A stretch of DNA of 11,238 bases from Hungateiclostridiaceae bacterium UBA3922 (GCA_002386045.1 DGEQ01000074.1:34871-46108), one strand, 5' to 3'; positions 1 to 7,611 are shown, numbered from the stretch's first letter. The notes: generated from the sequence alone by a model not told the origin. Made by a program: numbers and translations.

Positions 1-59
1 TATATTGTATCGAATTGCCGCATTTTGTAAGTATCCGGCATGTTTTCTTCCATTTTCAT
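1..59 (-). CDS. Possible start of a downstream gene, cut by the window edge
   Basis: An open frame on the minus strand runs off the window after about 19 codons, starting MKMEENMPDTYK. It is in the same frame as trmFO and has no stop between the trmFO TAA and the edge. No strong ribosome site precedes the ATG at 59. A weak GGAAG lies 5 nt before the in-frame ATG at 41, so the protein may begin MPDTYK. In related Firmicutes the gene after trmFO is often a tyrosine recombinase (xerC/codV) or codY, but too little is visible here to identify the product. It could also be non-coding. Confidence 0.3.
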   Translation of the reverse strand, partial: MKMEENMPDTYKMRQFDTI

Positions 60-99
60 CAACATCAACAAATGGCCGGACGGTCGATCCGGCGCATGT

Positions 100-143
100 G
101 TTACAGCCTTTCCTCGATTTTGTTATAGCCTTTCCTCCATTTT
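100..143. repeat. 22-nt imperfect tandem duplication over the trmFO stop
   Basis: Positions 100-121 and 122-143 are two adjacent copies of one 22-nt unit, 20 of 22 identical, differing at 104/126 and 116/138. On the minus strand each copy reads AAA-AT(G/C)-GAG-GAA-AGG-CT(A/G)-TAA, that is K(M/I)EERL followed by a stop. The upstream copy is the real C-terminus of TrmFO. The second copy is shifted by one frame because 22 is not a multiple of 3. This looks like a short duplication at the gene end by replication slippage. Confidence 0.85.
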
Positions 144-1439
144 AAGCTTTTCTATCCGGTCCAGTGCGATCTCCGCCATGACCCGGTGTTTCTCGCTCTT
201 TTTCCTTATCCGCTGTTCAGGCGCCCGGATCAGTCCGAAGCTCGCATTCATCGGCTGGAGCCTGCCAAGTGAGTTGCCGGAAACGTACGCGGCCAATGAA
301 CCGATAGCCGTGTTATCGGGGAATACCACCGGCCTTTCGCCGAGGCATTGCCTTGCGGCGTTGATTCCTGCGACCAGGCCCGAGGACGCTGATTCGACAT
401 AACCTTCCACTCCCGTGATCTGCCCGGCGAAATACAGGTCGGGCATCGATCTCATCCTGTAGGTCGCATCCAGCAGGCCCGTCGAATCGATGTATATGTT
501 CCTGTGCATCACGCCGTACCTGGCAAATTCAGCATTTTCAAGCCCGGATATCAGGCGGAACACTCTTTTCTGTTCCGGCCAGCGCAGGCGTGTCTGGAAT
601 CCTACCATATTGTAAAGCGTGCCGGCCCTGTTGTCCTGCCTGAGCTGCACCACCGCATAGGGCTCTTTCCCCGTCGCGGGATCGATGAGGCCGACAGGTT
701 TCATGGGACCGAACCTCAGCGTATCCGGTCCGCTTGCAGCCATGCTTTCAACAGGCATGCATCCGCTGAAAAGTATCATCTTTTCAAATTCATTTACTGG
801 TACAGTCTCTGCATTCACAAGCTCGTGCCAGAACATTTCGTACCGTTCCCGGTCCATCGGACAGTTGATATAGTCATCCGTCCCCTTTCCGTAGCGCGAT
901 GCCCGGAATGCTTTCGTCATGTCGATGGACTCATATGTGACTATCGGCGCCGCGGCATCATAAAAATAGAGGCTGTCTCTGCCCGTGATCCTCATTATTT
1001 CCGCGGCAAAGGCATCAGAAGTCAGCGGCCCGGTTGCTATCACGGTGATTCCGTCCCCTGGCAGGCTGGTGATTTCTTCGTTATACACGCTTATGCCGGG
1101 ATGGTTTTTCACCGCCTCGGTGACAGCTTTTGAGAAACCTTCCCTGTCGACTGCCAGTGCGCCTCCGGCCGGAAGCCGCGTTTCATCAGCGCATTTCATG
1201 ATGAGGGAGTCCAGCCTTCTCATTTCTTCTTTCAGCAGTCCGACTGCATTGGTCAGGCTGTCGGAACGCAATGAATTGCTGCAGACCAGTTCTGCAAACG
1301 TTTCCATCCTGTGTGCAGGCGAGAATTTTTTCGGCTTCATCTCGAAAAGCCTTACCCGCACTCCTCTTTTTGCCGCCTGCCATGCCGCCTCGCAGCCGGC
1401 AAGCCCGGCACCTATCACGTTTATATATCTTTCAGTCAA
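123..1439 (-). CDS. trmFO: TrmFO, folate/FAD-dependent tRNA (uracil-54) C5-methyltransferase
   Basis: This flavoenzyme makes ribothymidine (m5U) at position 54 of the tRNA T-loop, using 5,10-methylenetetrahydrofolate as carbon donor and reduced FAD/NAD(P)H; it is cytosolic. The 438-residue length is normal for the family. The N-terminus carries the FAD-binding motif GAGLAG (residues 10-15). Two cysteines match the known functional pair of Bacillus TrmFO: Cys53 in CSNSLR and Cys227 in SGCMPVES. The C-terminal FAD motif is YFAGQITGVEGYVES (336-350). The start is TTG at 1439, chosen because GGGAGGG (1447-1453) lies 7 nt upstream and the protein then begins directly before the first beta strand. 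topA lies 128 nt upstream, and topA-trmFO order is conserved in Firmicutes. It was formerly called gid. Identification is firm. Confidence 0.97.
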   Translation of the reverse strand: MTERYINVIGAGLAGCEAAWQAAKRGVRVRLFEMKPKKFSPAHRMETFAELVCSNSLRSDSLTNAVGLLKEEMRRLDSLIMKCADETRLPAGGALAVDREGFSKAVTEAVKNHPGISVYNEEITSLPGDGITVIATGPLTSDAFAAEIMRITGRDSLYFYDAAAPIVTYESIDMTKAFRASRYGKGTDDYINCPMDRERYEMFWHELVNAETVPVNEFEKMILFSGCMPVESMAASGPDTLRFGPMKPVGLIDPATGKEPYAVVQLRQDNRAGTLYNMVGFQTRLRWPEQKRVFRLISGLENAEFARYGVMHRNIYIDSTGLLDATYRMRSMPDLYFAGQITGVEGYVESASSGLVAGINAARQCLGERPVVFPDNTAIGSLAAYVSGNSLGRLQPMNASFGLIRAPEQRIRKKSEKHRVMAEIALDRIEKLKMEERL

Positions 1440-1567
1440 GCGCAGGCCCTCCCGCTGTTATAAACACGTTTTCGCGCATTGTCTCATCTTGTCATGAATA
1501 CTGCAAAACCATCAGATGCACATAATCCGGTCCGGATACGCATGCGTCCGGCAGATCCGTACCGCCG
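1440..1567 (-). other. topA-trmFO spacer with CCGG-rich inverted repeats
   Basis: This 128-nt gap holds two overlapping dyads. ATCCGG-T-CCGGAT spans 1525-1537. An imperfect palindrome of CCGG arms around ACGCATGCGT spans 1532-1551. No run of T follows on the minus strand, so neither looks like a classical intrinsic terminator. The TrmFO ribosome site lies at 1447-1453. A weak promoter-like pair (TTGCAG, 17 nt, GACAAT) precedes trmFO but matches consensus poorly. trmFO may simply be co-transcribed with topA. Confidence 0.4.
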
Positions 1568-3703
1568 TCATTCATCGCCGTCCCCGGCCTCTTCTTCCTT
1601 CTTTTTCTTTTCGGGGCTTTTTGTGAAACCGCATGCTTCACTGCTGCATACAAGCGTGACTTTCCTGCCGGAATACTTCTTTACCATGAAGTTCCCGCAT
1701 TGGGGGCACATCTCGCCTGATGGCATATCCCATGACATGAAGCCGCACTCGGGATAATTCTCACACCCGAGATAGCTCTTCCTTGTTCTCGTCTTCTTTA
1801 TCAGCACCTTGCCGCCGCAAAGCGGGCAACTGACCCCTGCCTCCTCGAGTATCGGCTTTGCATTCCTGCATTCCGGGAAGCCCGGACAGGCCAGGAACCT
1901 GCCATACCGTCCCGTTTTGATAACCATGTTCCTGCCGCATTTTTCACATATGACGTCGGTCACTTCATCGGGTATTTCTACATTCTCGATTTTCGTTTCC
2001 GCCTCCTTCAGCGTCTTCTCGAATGGTACGTAGAACTCTCTCATGAGTTCGACCCACTGCTTGTTTCCTTCTTCCACGTCATCCAGTTTTTGTTCGAGCT
2101 GTGCCGTGAACTGTATGTCCACTATGTCGCTGAAGTTGGTCTTCATTATATCATTTACTATCCTTCCCAGTTCGGTAGGTACCAGGAATTTTTTCTCCTT
2201 CACGACGTAACCCCTGGCAAGGATGGTCGATATTATCGGGGCATATGTGCTCGGCCTTCCGATGCCTTTTTCCTCAAGGGCCTTCACGAGCGATGCCTCG
2301 GTATATCTCATCGGGGGCTGTGTGAAGTGCTGCTTGTCTTCGATCTTTTTCAACGCCAGTATTTCGTCCTGCTCAAGGTCTGGTATGGATACCTCGTTTT
2401 CCTTCGCGTCGTCTTCCCTGGGGTCTTCGTCCTTTCCTTCGGTATACACCGCCAGGTACCCGTCGAACTTCAGCCTGGAACCGTTGGCTTTGAAGAGGAG
2501 ATCGCCGGCCAGTATATCTGCCGCTATGGTGTCGTAGACCGCTGAAGCCATCTGGCTTGCGATGAACCTGGACCAAATCAGGCTGTAAAGCCTGTACTGG
2601 TCATTTGTCAACGATCCCTTCACACTTGCCGGATCCAGTTCGACATATGTCGGTCTAATGGCTTCATGGGCATCCTGGGACGCCGAACGGTTTTTATATA
2701 TCCTTGGTTCGCCCGGAAGGTATTTTTCACCGTAATGCGCATTTATATGCTCCCTGGCTGCCTGCTGCGCCTCTGTGGAGATCCTGGTCGAGTCGGTGCG
2801 GATATACGTGACGAGACCTACGGTCCCGTGTCCCTTGACTTCCAGCCCTTCATAGAGCTGCTGGGCGATCATCATCGTTTTTTTCGTCGGGAAGCCCAGC
2901 TTCCTGGAAGCTTCCTGCTGCAATGTACTGGTCGTGAACGGGGCCGGAGGAGTCTTTTTCTTCTCGCCGTATTTTACCCTGTGGACGACGAACTCCTTCC
3001 CTTCAAGCTGCTTAAGTATCTCCCTGACGTCTTCCTCGTTCTTCAGTTCTATCTTCTTGTCCATTTTGCCATAGAACTTTGCTTCGAACGTGCGCGACTG
3101 CTTCTTTTTGTGCAGCAGTGCCGCTATCGTCCAGTATTCCTCCGGCACGAACTTCTCGATCTCTTCCTCCCTGTCGCATACAAGCCTTGCCGCAACGGAC
3201 TGTACGCGCCCGGCACTCAGCCCTTTCCTGACTTTTCTCCAGAGCAGCGGGCTGATCTTGTAGCCTACTATCCTGTCCAGCACGCGCCTGGCCTGCTGTG
3301 CATTGACCAGGTCCATGTTGATTTTCCTCGGCTGCTTGATGGCGTTGCGCACAGCGTTTTTCGTTATCTCGTTGAATGTGACCCTGCATTCCGCGTCTTC
3401 GTCGATATCGAGCAACCGGGCAAGATGCCATGATATGGCTTCCCCTTCGCGGTCAGGGTCGGTCGCCAGGAGTATCTTTTTGGAATTCTTGGCTTCTTTC
3501 TTCAGCTTGTTGATTATTTCTCCTTTGCCCCGGATGGTGATGTACCTGGGCTCGAAATCATTTTCTATGTCGACGCCCATCTGGCTTTTGGGCAGATCCC
3601 TGACGTGTCCTACCGAAGCAACGATTTTGTAGTCCTTTCCCAGGAATTTGCTTATGGTGTTGGCCTTTGCAGGCGATTCCACTATTACAAGGTTGTTTGC
3701 CAT
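1568..3703 (-). CDS. topA: DNA topoisomerase I (type IA)
   Basis: TopA relaxes negative supercoils by cutting one strand through a 5'-phosphotyrosine link and passing the other strand. It acts on the nucleoid. From the chosen start the protein has 711 residues. The N-terminal Toprim domain shows VIVESPAKA (residues 6-14) and the metal-binding DPDREGE (82-88). The catalytic tyrosine is Tyr300 in TYIRTDSTR. Three four-cysteine zinc ribbons follow at Cys586/589/606/612, 626/629/647/653 and 666/669/686/691, then a Lys/Glu-rich tail. The frame is open 27 codons further upstream, to 3784. The ATG at 3703 is preferred because AAGGAGG lies 5 nt upstream and MANNLVIVESP is the usual family N-terminus. 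It lies between dprA and trmFO, a conserved order, with a candidate promoter of its own. Confidence 0.97.
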   Translation of the reverse strand: MANNLVIVESPAKANTISKFLGKDYKIVASVGHVRDLPKSQMGVDIENDFEPRYITIRGKGEIINKLKKEAKNSKKILLATDPDREGEAISWHLARLLDIDEDAECRVTFNEITKNAVRNAIKQPRKINMDLVNAQQARRVLDRIVGYKISPLLWRKVRKGLSAGRVQSVAARLVCDREEEIEKFVPEEYWTIAALLHKKKQSRTFEAKFYGKMDKKIELKNEEDVREILKQLEGKEFVVHRVKYGEKKKTPPAPFTTSTLQQEASRKLGFPTKKTMMIAQQLYEGLEVKGHGTVGLVTYIRTDSTRISTEAQQAAREHINAHYGEKYLPGEPRIYKNRSASQDAHEAIRPTYVELDPASVKGSLTNDQYRLYSLIWSRFIASQMASAVYDTIAADILAGDLLFKANGSRLKFDGYLAVYTEGKDEDPREDDAKENEVSIPDLEQDEILALKKIEDKQHFTQPPMRYTEASLVKALEEKGIGRPSTYAPIISTILARGYVVKEKKFLVPTELGRIVNDIMKTNFSDIVDIQFTAQLEQKLDDVEEGNKQWVELMREFYVPFEKTLKEAETKIENVEIPDEVTDVICEKCGRNMVIKTGRYGRFLACPGFPECRNAKPILEEAGVSCPLCGGKVLIKKTRTRKSYLGCENYPECGFMSWDMPSGEMCPQCGNFMVKKYSGRKVTLVCSSEACGFTKSPEKKKKEEEAGDGDE

Positions 3704-3731
3704 CATTTCCTCCTTGATTGCGTTTATATTG

Positions 3732-3762
3732 GTACGCTGCAGTTTGCAGCAATGCCGCGTAC
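3732..3762 (-). promoter_or_regulatory. Hairpin in the topA leader
   Basis: In the untranslated leader, about 30 nt before topA, two nested dyads occur. GTACGC (3732-3737) pairs with GCGTAC (3757-3762), and GCTGCA/TGCAGC (3736-3750, three-base centre) can form instead of or within it. No T tract follows in either direction, so this is not an obvious terminator. It could shape leader RNA folding or bind a protein. The arms are seen directly; any function is inference. Confidence 0.4.
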
Positions 3763-3810
3763 TTTGCTTCGATGCCGGAACCATGCGGTCGATCCAGTGG
3801 ATGAGTACAA

Positions 3811-3838
3811 ATCATATATTACCACATTTTGCGTCCAA
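3811..3838 (-). promoter_or_regulatory. Candidate SigmaA promoter for topA
   Basis: On the minus strand TTGGAC (3833-3838) and TATGAT (3811-3816) are separated by 16 nt, between the dprA stop and the topA start. The -10 differs from TATAAT at one base; the -35 is only a partial match. This would give a leader of about 100 nt containing the hairpin at 3732-3762. The 169-nt gap after dprA, in contrast to the overlapping comM-dprA pair, fits a separate promoter. Confidence 0.4.
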
Positions 3839-3872
3839 GTCTACTATAATGATGATGATTTTATCCGGCAAG

Positions 3873-5006
3873 TTATTCAACAAGCCTGTAGTATTTGCCC
3901 GGCAGTTGCTCGACGAAGCCGCTCAGTTCCAGCATCAGGAGTATCGAAGAAGCCATCTGGACACTTATCCCGCAGTCCCTGGATATGACGTCCAGGTGCA
4001 CGGGACCGTTGAGCAGCCGCTGGGCTATGGTTTTTTCTTCCCTGCCAAGTTTCATAAGCGCAGCTCTGTTTGCGCCTCCATATGTATTTTTTGTATCATG
4101 GCTTATATTCAATTCATCAAGTATATCACCGACACACGTCACGATCTTGGCGCCGTCGCGGATCAGCCTGTTGGTGCCTCTGCTGCTGCAGGAATTTATG
4201 TTCCCGGGCACCGCGAAAACGTCCCTTCCCTGCTCCAGTGCATAATCAGCGGTGATGAGCGAGCCGCTTTTCTCACCTGCCTCGACGATCGTCACGCCAT
4301 GGGACATGCCGCTTATGATGCGGTTCCTGGCCGGGAAATTGTACCGGGAAGGCTCCGTCCCCGGGAGATATTCGGATATGACGGCTCCATGCCGTATTAT
4401 CTCCTCCATCAGTCCCCGGTTTTCAGGCGGATATGCCATATCGATGCCGCACCCGAGCACCGCTATCGTCCTGCCTCCTGCCTCCAGTGCGCCCCTGTGG
4501 GCCCGGGAATCTATCCCCCTGGCCATCCCGCTGACGATCGTGACCCCGTGCTCAGCCAGTTCCCGTGACAGGCGCTTTGCCATATCGAGCCCGTAAAATG
4601 TCGCCCTCCTGGAACCGACAACGGCCATGCACATCTCGTCAGGTTCCAGCCTCCCCCTGCAGTAAAGGACCAGCGGCGGGTCGGCGATATGCCTTAGCAG
4701 TTCGGGATACGCTTTGTCGTATATGGTTATTATATCGGCGTCACACTTTTTGACGGATTCCAGGGCCTTTTCGCTTTCTTTCCTGGTAGCCTTGTCGACC
4801 AGGCGCAAAACCAGTTTTTTCGTGCACAGGCCGGAAGCCGCAAGTTCGGCTTCACTGGCTTCCCAGACCAGGGCAGGGTCCGCGAAATGCTGGAGAAGCC
4901 GGTATTTCTTTGCCGGAGTTGCACTGACCAGGGATCCCAGCCAGATCCAGTATTTAAGATCACTCATCATCACGTCTTTACCATGCATATCTCCCACGGT
5001 CATCAT
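3873..5006 (-). CDS. dprA: DNA-processing protein DprA (Smf)
   Basis: DprA binds incoming single-stranded DNA during natural transformation, protects it and loads RecA; it is cytosolic. It is common even in bacteria not known to be competent. The 377-residue frame has an N-terminal helical segment, then the Rossmann core: VVGSRRATFYG (129-139), SGMARGIDSRAH (159-170), FPARNRIISG (224-233), and GEKSGSLITADYALEQGR (244-261). A C-terminal winged-helix-like segment spans about 325-377. The first ATG at 5006 overlaps the comM stop as ATGA, with AGGAG 12 nt upstream, implying translational coupling. An internal start at MSDLKYWIW (residue 15) is a real alternative, since family members often begin near that point; its own ribosome site is weak. 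Confidence 0.96.
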   Translation of the reverse strand: MMTVGDMHGKDVMMSDLKYWIWLGSLVSATPAKKYRLLQHFADPALVWEASEAELAASGLCTKKLVLRLVDKATRKESEKALESVKKCDADIITIYDKAYPELLRHIADPPLVLYCRGRLEPDEMCMAVVGSRRATFYGLDMAKRLSRELAEHGVTIVSGMARGIDSRAHRGALEAGGRTIAVLGCGIDMAYPPENRGLMEEIIRHGAVISEYLPGTEPSRYNFPARNRIISGMSHGVTIVEAGEKSGSLITADYALEQGRDVFAVPGNINSCSSRGTNRLIRDGAKIVTCVGDILDELNISHDTKNTYGGANRAALMKLGREEKTIAQRLLNGPVHLDVISRDCGISVQMASSILLMLELSGFVEQLPGKYYRLVE

Positions 5007-6535
5007 AAATGCCAGGCTCTCCTGTCAAGGCTCCTGTATTGTATCGCCTCGGTAAGGTGAACGGGCCTGATGTCCTCGCTCATGTCCATGTCTGCTATCG
5101 TCCTTGCTACCTTCAGGATCCTGCTGTGCGCCCGTGCACTCATGCCGAGCCTGTCGAATACGTCTCTGAGGATGCTCCTGCATTTCCTGTCGAGCCTGCA
5201 GAACTTTGAAAACATCGCAGGCTGCAGTTGCGAGTTTGAATAGATGCCGAGCCCTTTGTACCTCTCAAGCTGTATTTTCCGCGTCCTTTCCACCCGTTTC
5301 CTTATCTCGGGCGATGTTTCAACATATTTATCGCTTTCGAGTTCCGAGTATTTGACTGGCATGACTTCTACCTGGATATCCAGCCTGTCAAGCAGGGGGC
5401 CAGATAGCCTTCCGAGATACTGCTGTATCTGTCTCGGGGTGCATGTGCACTTCCCGGGTCCGTCAAGGAAGTGGCCGCACCTGCACGGGTTGGCAGCGCA
5501 TATCAGGGTGGTCCTTGCAGGGTATGTGATGCTTGCGTTCACCCGCGTAATGGTGATGACCCCGTCCTCCAGCGGCTGCCTGAGAGCCTCCAGGGCCTTC
5601 TTGCTAAACTCGGGAAGTTCATCGAGGAACAGTACACCGTAATGGGCAAGGCTTATCTCTCCTGGTTTCGGAATGGAACCGCCGCCGACCAGGCCGGTGT
5701 CCGAGATGCTGTGGTGCGGGCACCTGAACGGCCTGGTGTTCACAAGGGACATCCCCTTCGGAAGTATGCCGGCTATGCTGTGTATCTTCGTCACTTCCAG
5801 CGCTTCCTCGAACGTCATGGACGGCAGTATCGTCGGCAGCCTTCGTGCCAGCATCGTTTTCCCGCATCCCGGCGATCCTAGCATCAGGCAGTTGTGCCCG
5901 CCTGATGCAGCCACCTCAAGTGCCCTCTTTGCATTTTCCTGCCCTTTCACGTCGGCAAAGTCGACAGTATCAGAATATACCGGCACGATATCGTCTCCGG
6001 CGTCTTCGTAGCATCTTATCCCGAGCTCACCGTTCACAACTGCGGCCGTTTCCCTGAGATCTTTTACAGGTATGATGCGGAGTTCTTTTACGACCGATGC
6101 TTCCTTTGCATTTGCCTCGGGAAGGAACAGGAAGCGGGTCCCGTTCCGGTGCGCGCAGATGGCCATGGGCAAAACGCCTTTCACCGGCTTTATCTCTCCG
6201 TCCAGTGAAAGCTCTCCTATGAACATCGAGTTTTTGACGGCAGACTGGCTGATTTGGCCCGACGCGGCCAGGATGCCCAGGGCGATGGCAAGATCGAAGG
6301 ATGAGCCTTCTTTTTTTATATTTGCCGGCGCCATGTTAAGCGTGATTTTTTTCAGCGGGAATTCATACCCGGAGTTTTTCACGGCAGACCGGACACGTTC
6401 CCTTGCCTCACGTACGGCAGTATCTCCGAGCCCGACTATGTCGAACGCGGGCAGGCCGTTGCTGATATCCGTTTCTATTTCGACTATATAGCCGTCGATC
6501 CCCAAAATACCGCAGCTTATTATCTTTGAATACAT
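5003..6535 (-). CDS. comM: ComM/YifB-family AAA+ ATPase (Mg-chelatase-like)
   Basis: This is an AAA+ ATPase of the YifB/ComM family. In Gram-negative species ComM is a hexameric helicase that promotes branch migration during transformation; the same role is inferred here from its tight link to dprA. The 510-residue length is normal. An N-terminal Lon-protease-like fold (about 1-170) contains GLPAFDIVGLGDTAVRE. The ATPase shows Walker A GSPGCGKT (220-227), Walker B VLFLDE (301-306), a cysteine cluster at 346/351/353/363/365 and an arginine-finger region GPLLDRLD (379-386). The C-terminal lid contains SARAHSRILKVARTIAD (466-482). The start ATG at 6535 has GAAGGT 7 nt upstream. Databases often call such proteins magnesium chelatase; nothing nearby suggests chlorophyll or cobalamin synthesis. 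Confidence 0.95.
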   Translation of the reverse strand: MYSKIISCGILGIDGYIVEIETDISNGLPAFDIVGLGDTAVREARERVRSAVKNSGYEFPLKKITLNMAPANIKKEGSSFDLAIALGILAASGQISQSAVKNSMFIGELSLDGEIKPVKGVLPMAICAHRNGTRFLFLPEANAKEASVVKELRIIPVKDLRETAAVVNGELGIRCYEDAGDDIVPVYSDTVDFADVKGQENAKRALEVAASGGHNCLMLGSPGCGKTMLARRLPTILPSMTFEEALEVTKIHSIAGILPKGMSLVNTRPFRCPHHSISDTGLVGGGSIPKPGEISLAHYGVLFLDELPEFSKKALEALRQPLEDGVITITRVNASITYPARTTLICAANPCRCGHFLDGPGKCTCTPRQIQQYLGRLSGPLLDRLDIQVEVMPVKYSELESDKYVETSPEIRKRVERTRKIQLERYKGLGIYSNSQLQPAMFSKFCRLDRKCRSILRDVFDRLGMSARAHSRILKVARTIADMDMSEDIRPVHLTEAIQYRSLDRRAWHL

Positions 6536-6847
6536 TTTGCTACCTTCGGCTAGTATTAGTTGTTATGTTATACATTATTTTCCATCACAATATTACTATA
6601 TCTGCATGTTTTTGTACATACCCAAATTGGCGCACGACATGTTTTTCAACTTCGCAGGACCTTATAAACGCGTAGCGGAGCGTATGGCAGGAACCTTCAG
6701 AAAATACGGGAGGAAATGACCGGGCCGGAAATGATCCCGGAAATCGTGCCCGGATTTACGGTTTCTGGTATTCAAAAAAAAAGCCCATAGGTCCAGGCGC
6801 ATTTCCCGGTATTGCCCATTTGCTTTTCCTGTGCTTTTCTATTCTTT
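6536..6847. other. Gene-free gap between nrdR and comM
   Basis: This 312-nt stretch joins the sporulation/nrdR block to the comM-dprA-topA-trmFO block. The nrdR-proximal part holds a possible terminator (6774-6798). Next to it a GC-rich dyad, CCGGGC (6721-6726 region) with GCCCGG (6748-6753 region), encloses repeated CCGGAAAT-like words. The comM-proximal 100 nt are AT-rich and probably contain the comM promoter, but I find no convincing -35/-10 pair. A 60-codon plus-strand frame (6537-6719) lacks a ribosome site and is not called. Confidence 0.6.
6774..6798 (-). terminator. Possible intrinsic terminator after nrdR
   Basis: On the minus strand, about 50 nt past the nrdR stop, GCCTG and TATGGGC can pair (three Watson-Crick and two G-U pairs, 6-nt loop), followed at once by nine T. 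The T tract is strong but the stem is weak, so termination may be partial. Confidence 0.4.
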
Positions 6848-7348
6848 TCAGGACTGTTCACTGTCCTTTTTCTGTTCGTTTCCCTTCAGTTTTTCATTTT
6901 CTTTCAGCAGCTTATGCAATTCTTCCATGAATGTGTTTATGTCCTTGAACTGCCTGTAAACCGAGGCGAACCTGACGTATGCCACCTCGTCGATATCCTT
7001 TAGCCTTGCCATGACCATTTCACCGATTTCTTTCGTGGTTATCTCTCTCTTGAGCGAGTTCAGTATCTGGAGTTCTATCTCGTCAGCCAGCTTTTCCAGG
7101 GTATCGACGGAGACCGGTCTTTTCTCGCAGGCTCTCAGCAGCCCGTTTATGAGCTTCTCACGGTCGAAAGGCTGCCTTGTCTTGTCCTTCTTGATCACCA
7201 TCAGCGGAATGCTCTCCACTTTTTCATAGGTGGTGAACCGCCTCATGCACCTGTTGCATTCCCTCCGCCTCCTGATGGCCGAATACTCGTCGGTTGGCCT
7301 GGAGTCGATAACCTTATCCTCGAGGTACCCGCAATAAGGACATTTCAT
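6848..7348 (-). CDS. nrdR: Transcriptional repressor NrdR
   Basis: NrdR senses ATP/dATP and represses ribonucleotide reductase operons by binding paired NrdR boxes. The N-terminal zinc ribbon uses Cys3, Cys6, Cys31 and Cys34 (MKCPYCG and RECNRCMRRF). An ATP-cone spans about 47-137, starting PLMVIKKDKTRQPFDREK. Start ATG at 7348 is clear: AGGAGG (7355-7360) lies 6 nt upstream. At 166 residues it is slightly longer than the usual 150-155; the extra part is a charged Lys/Glu tail (about 149-166) that may be disordered. nrdR next to the spoIIG-sigG-ymxH block is a common clostridial order. No NrdR box was recognised in its own upstream region. No ribonucleotide reductase gene lies in the window. 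Confidence 0.97.
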   Translation of the reverse strand: MKCPYCGYLEDKVIDSRPTDEYSAIRRRRECNRCMRRFTTYEKVESIPLMVIKKDKTRQPFDREKLINGLLRACEKRPVSVDTLEKLADEIELQILNSLKREITTKEIGEMVMARLKDIDEVAYVRFASVYRQFKDINTFMEELHKLLKENEKLKGNEQKKDSEQS

Positions 7349-7439
7349 AGCTTACCTCCTGTGCGGTCATCGCCGCGGTATTTGTCATTTGTGCTTTTCC
7401 ATAATTTTATCGGCATTCTGAAAAAAACCTTTAGCACAG

Positions 7440-7611
7440 GGGGACAGTTCTCCACTTAGGGGACAGTCCTCAAACGTCGGGGACAGTCCTTAACTTCGGG
7501 GACGGTCCTCCGATTTTGGGGACAGTCCTTCACTTCGGGGACGGTCCTCCGATTTTGGGGACAGTCCTTCACTTCACGGACGGTCCTCTGATTTTGGGGA
7601 CAGTCCTTCAC
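7440..7611 (+). repeat. Nested tandem array of GGGGACRGTYCT repeats
   Basis: Nine consecutive units each begin GGGGACAGTTCT, GGGGACAGTCCT or GGGGACGGTCCT, the eighth with a degenerate first bases. They start at 7440, 7459, 7479, 7498, 7518, 7537, 7557, 7576 and 7596, so unit length is 19 or 20 nt. From 7498 onward the units alternate between a GGTCCTCYGATTTT type (20 nt) and an AGTCCTTCACTTC type (19 nt). This gives a higher-order 39-nt repeat at 7498-7536, 7537-7575 and 7576-7611. The array lies between ymxH and nrdR. The 39-nt period creates a false plus-strand reading frame with a 13-residue period. The same motif recurs at 8012-8024 and 11034-11238. Confidence 0.95.

Noticed and set aside
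2666..3433. 255-codon plus-strand frame opposite topA
   Set aside because: Antisense shadow of topA with no recognisable motif.
3648..4568. 306-codon plus-strand frame opposite dprA
   Set aside because: Antisense shadow of dprA, whose motifs are complete; no ribosome site or domain.
5003..6535. Magnesium chelatase subunit
   Set aside because: Family similarity only; the Lon-like N-terminus plus dprA coupling fits ComM/YifB, and no tetrapyrrole genes are nearby.
6537..6719. 60-codon plus-strand frame between comM and nrdR
   Set aside because: No ribosome site before any of its ATG codons and no recognisable protein features.
7440..7611. CRISPR array
   Set aside because: Units are contiguous with no unique spacers of constant length, the period is 19-20 nt, and no cas gene is present.
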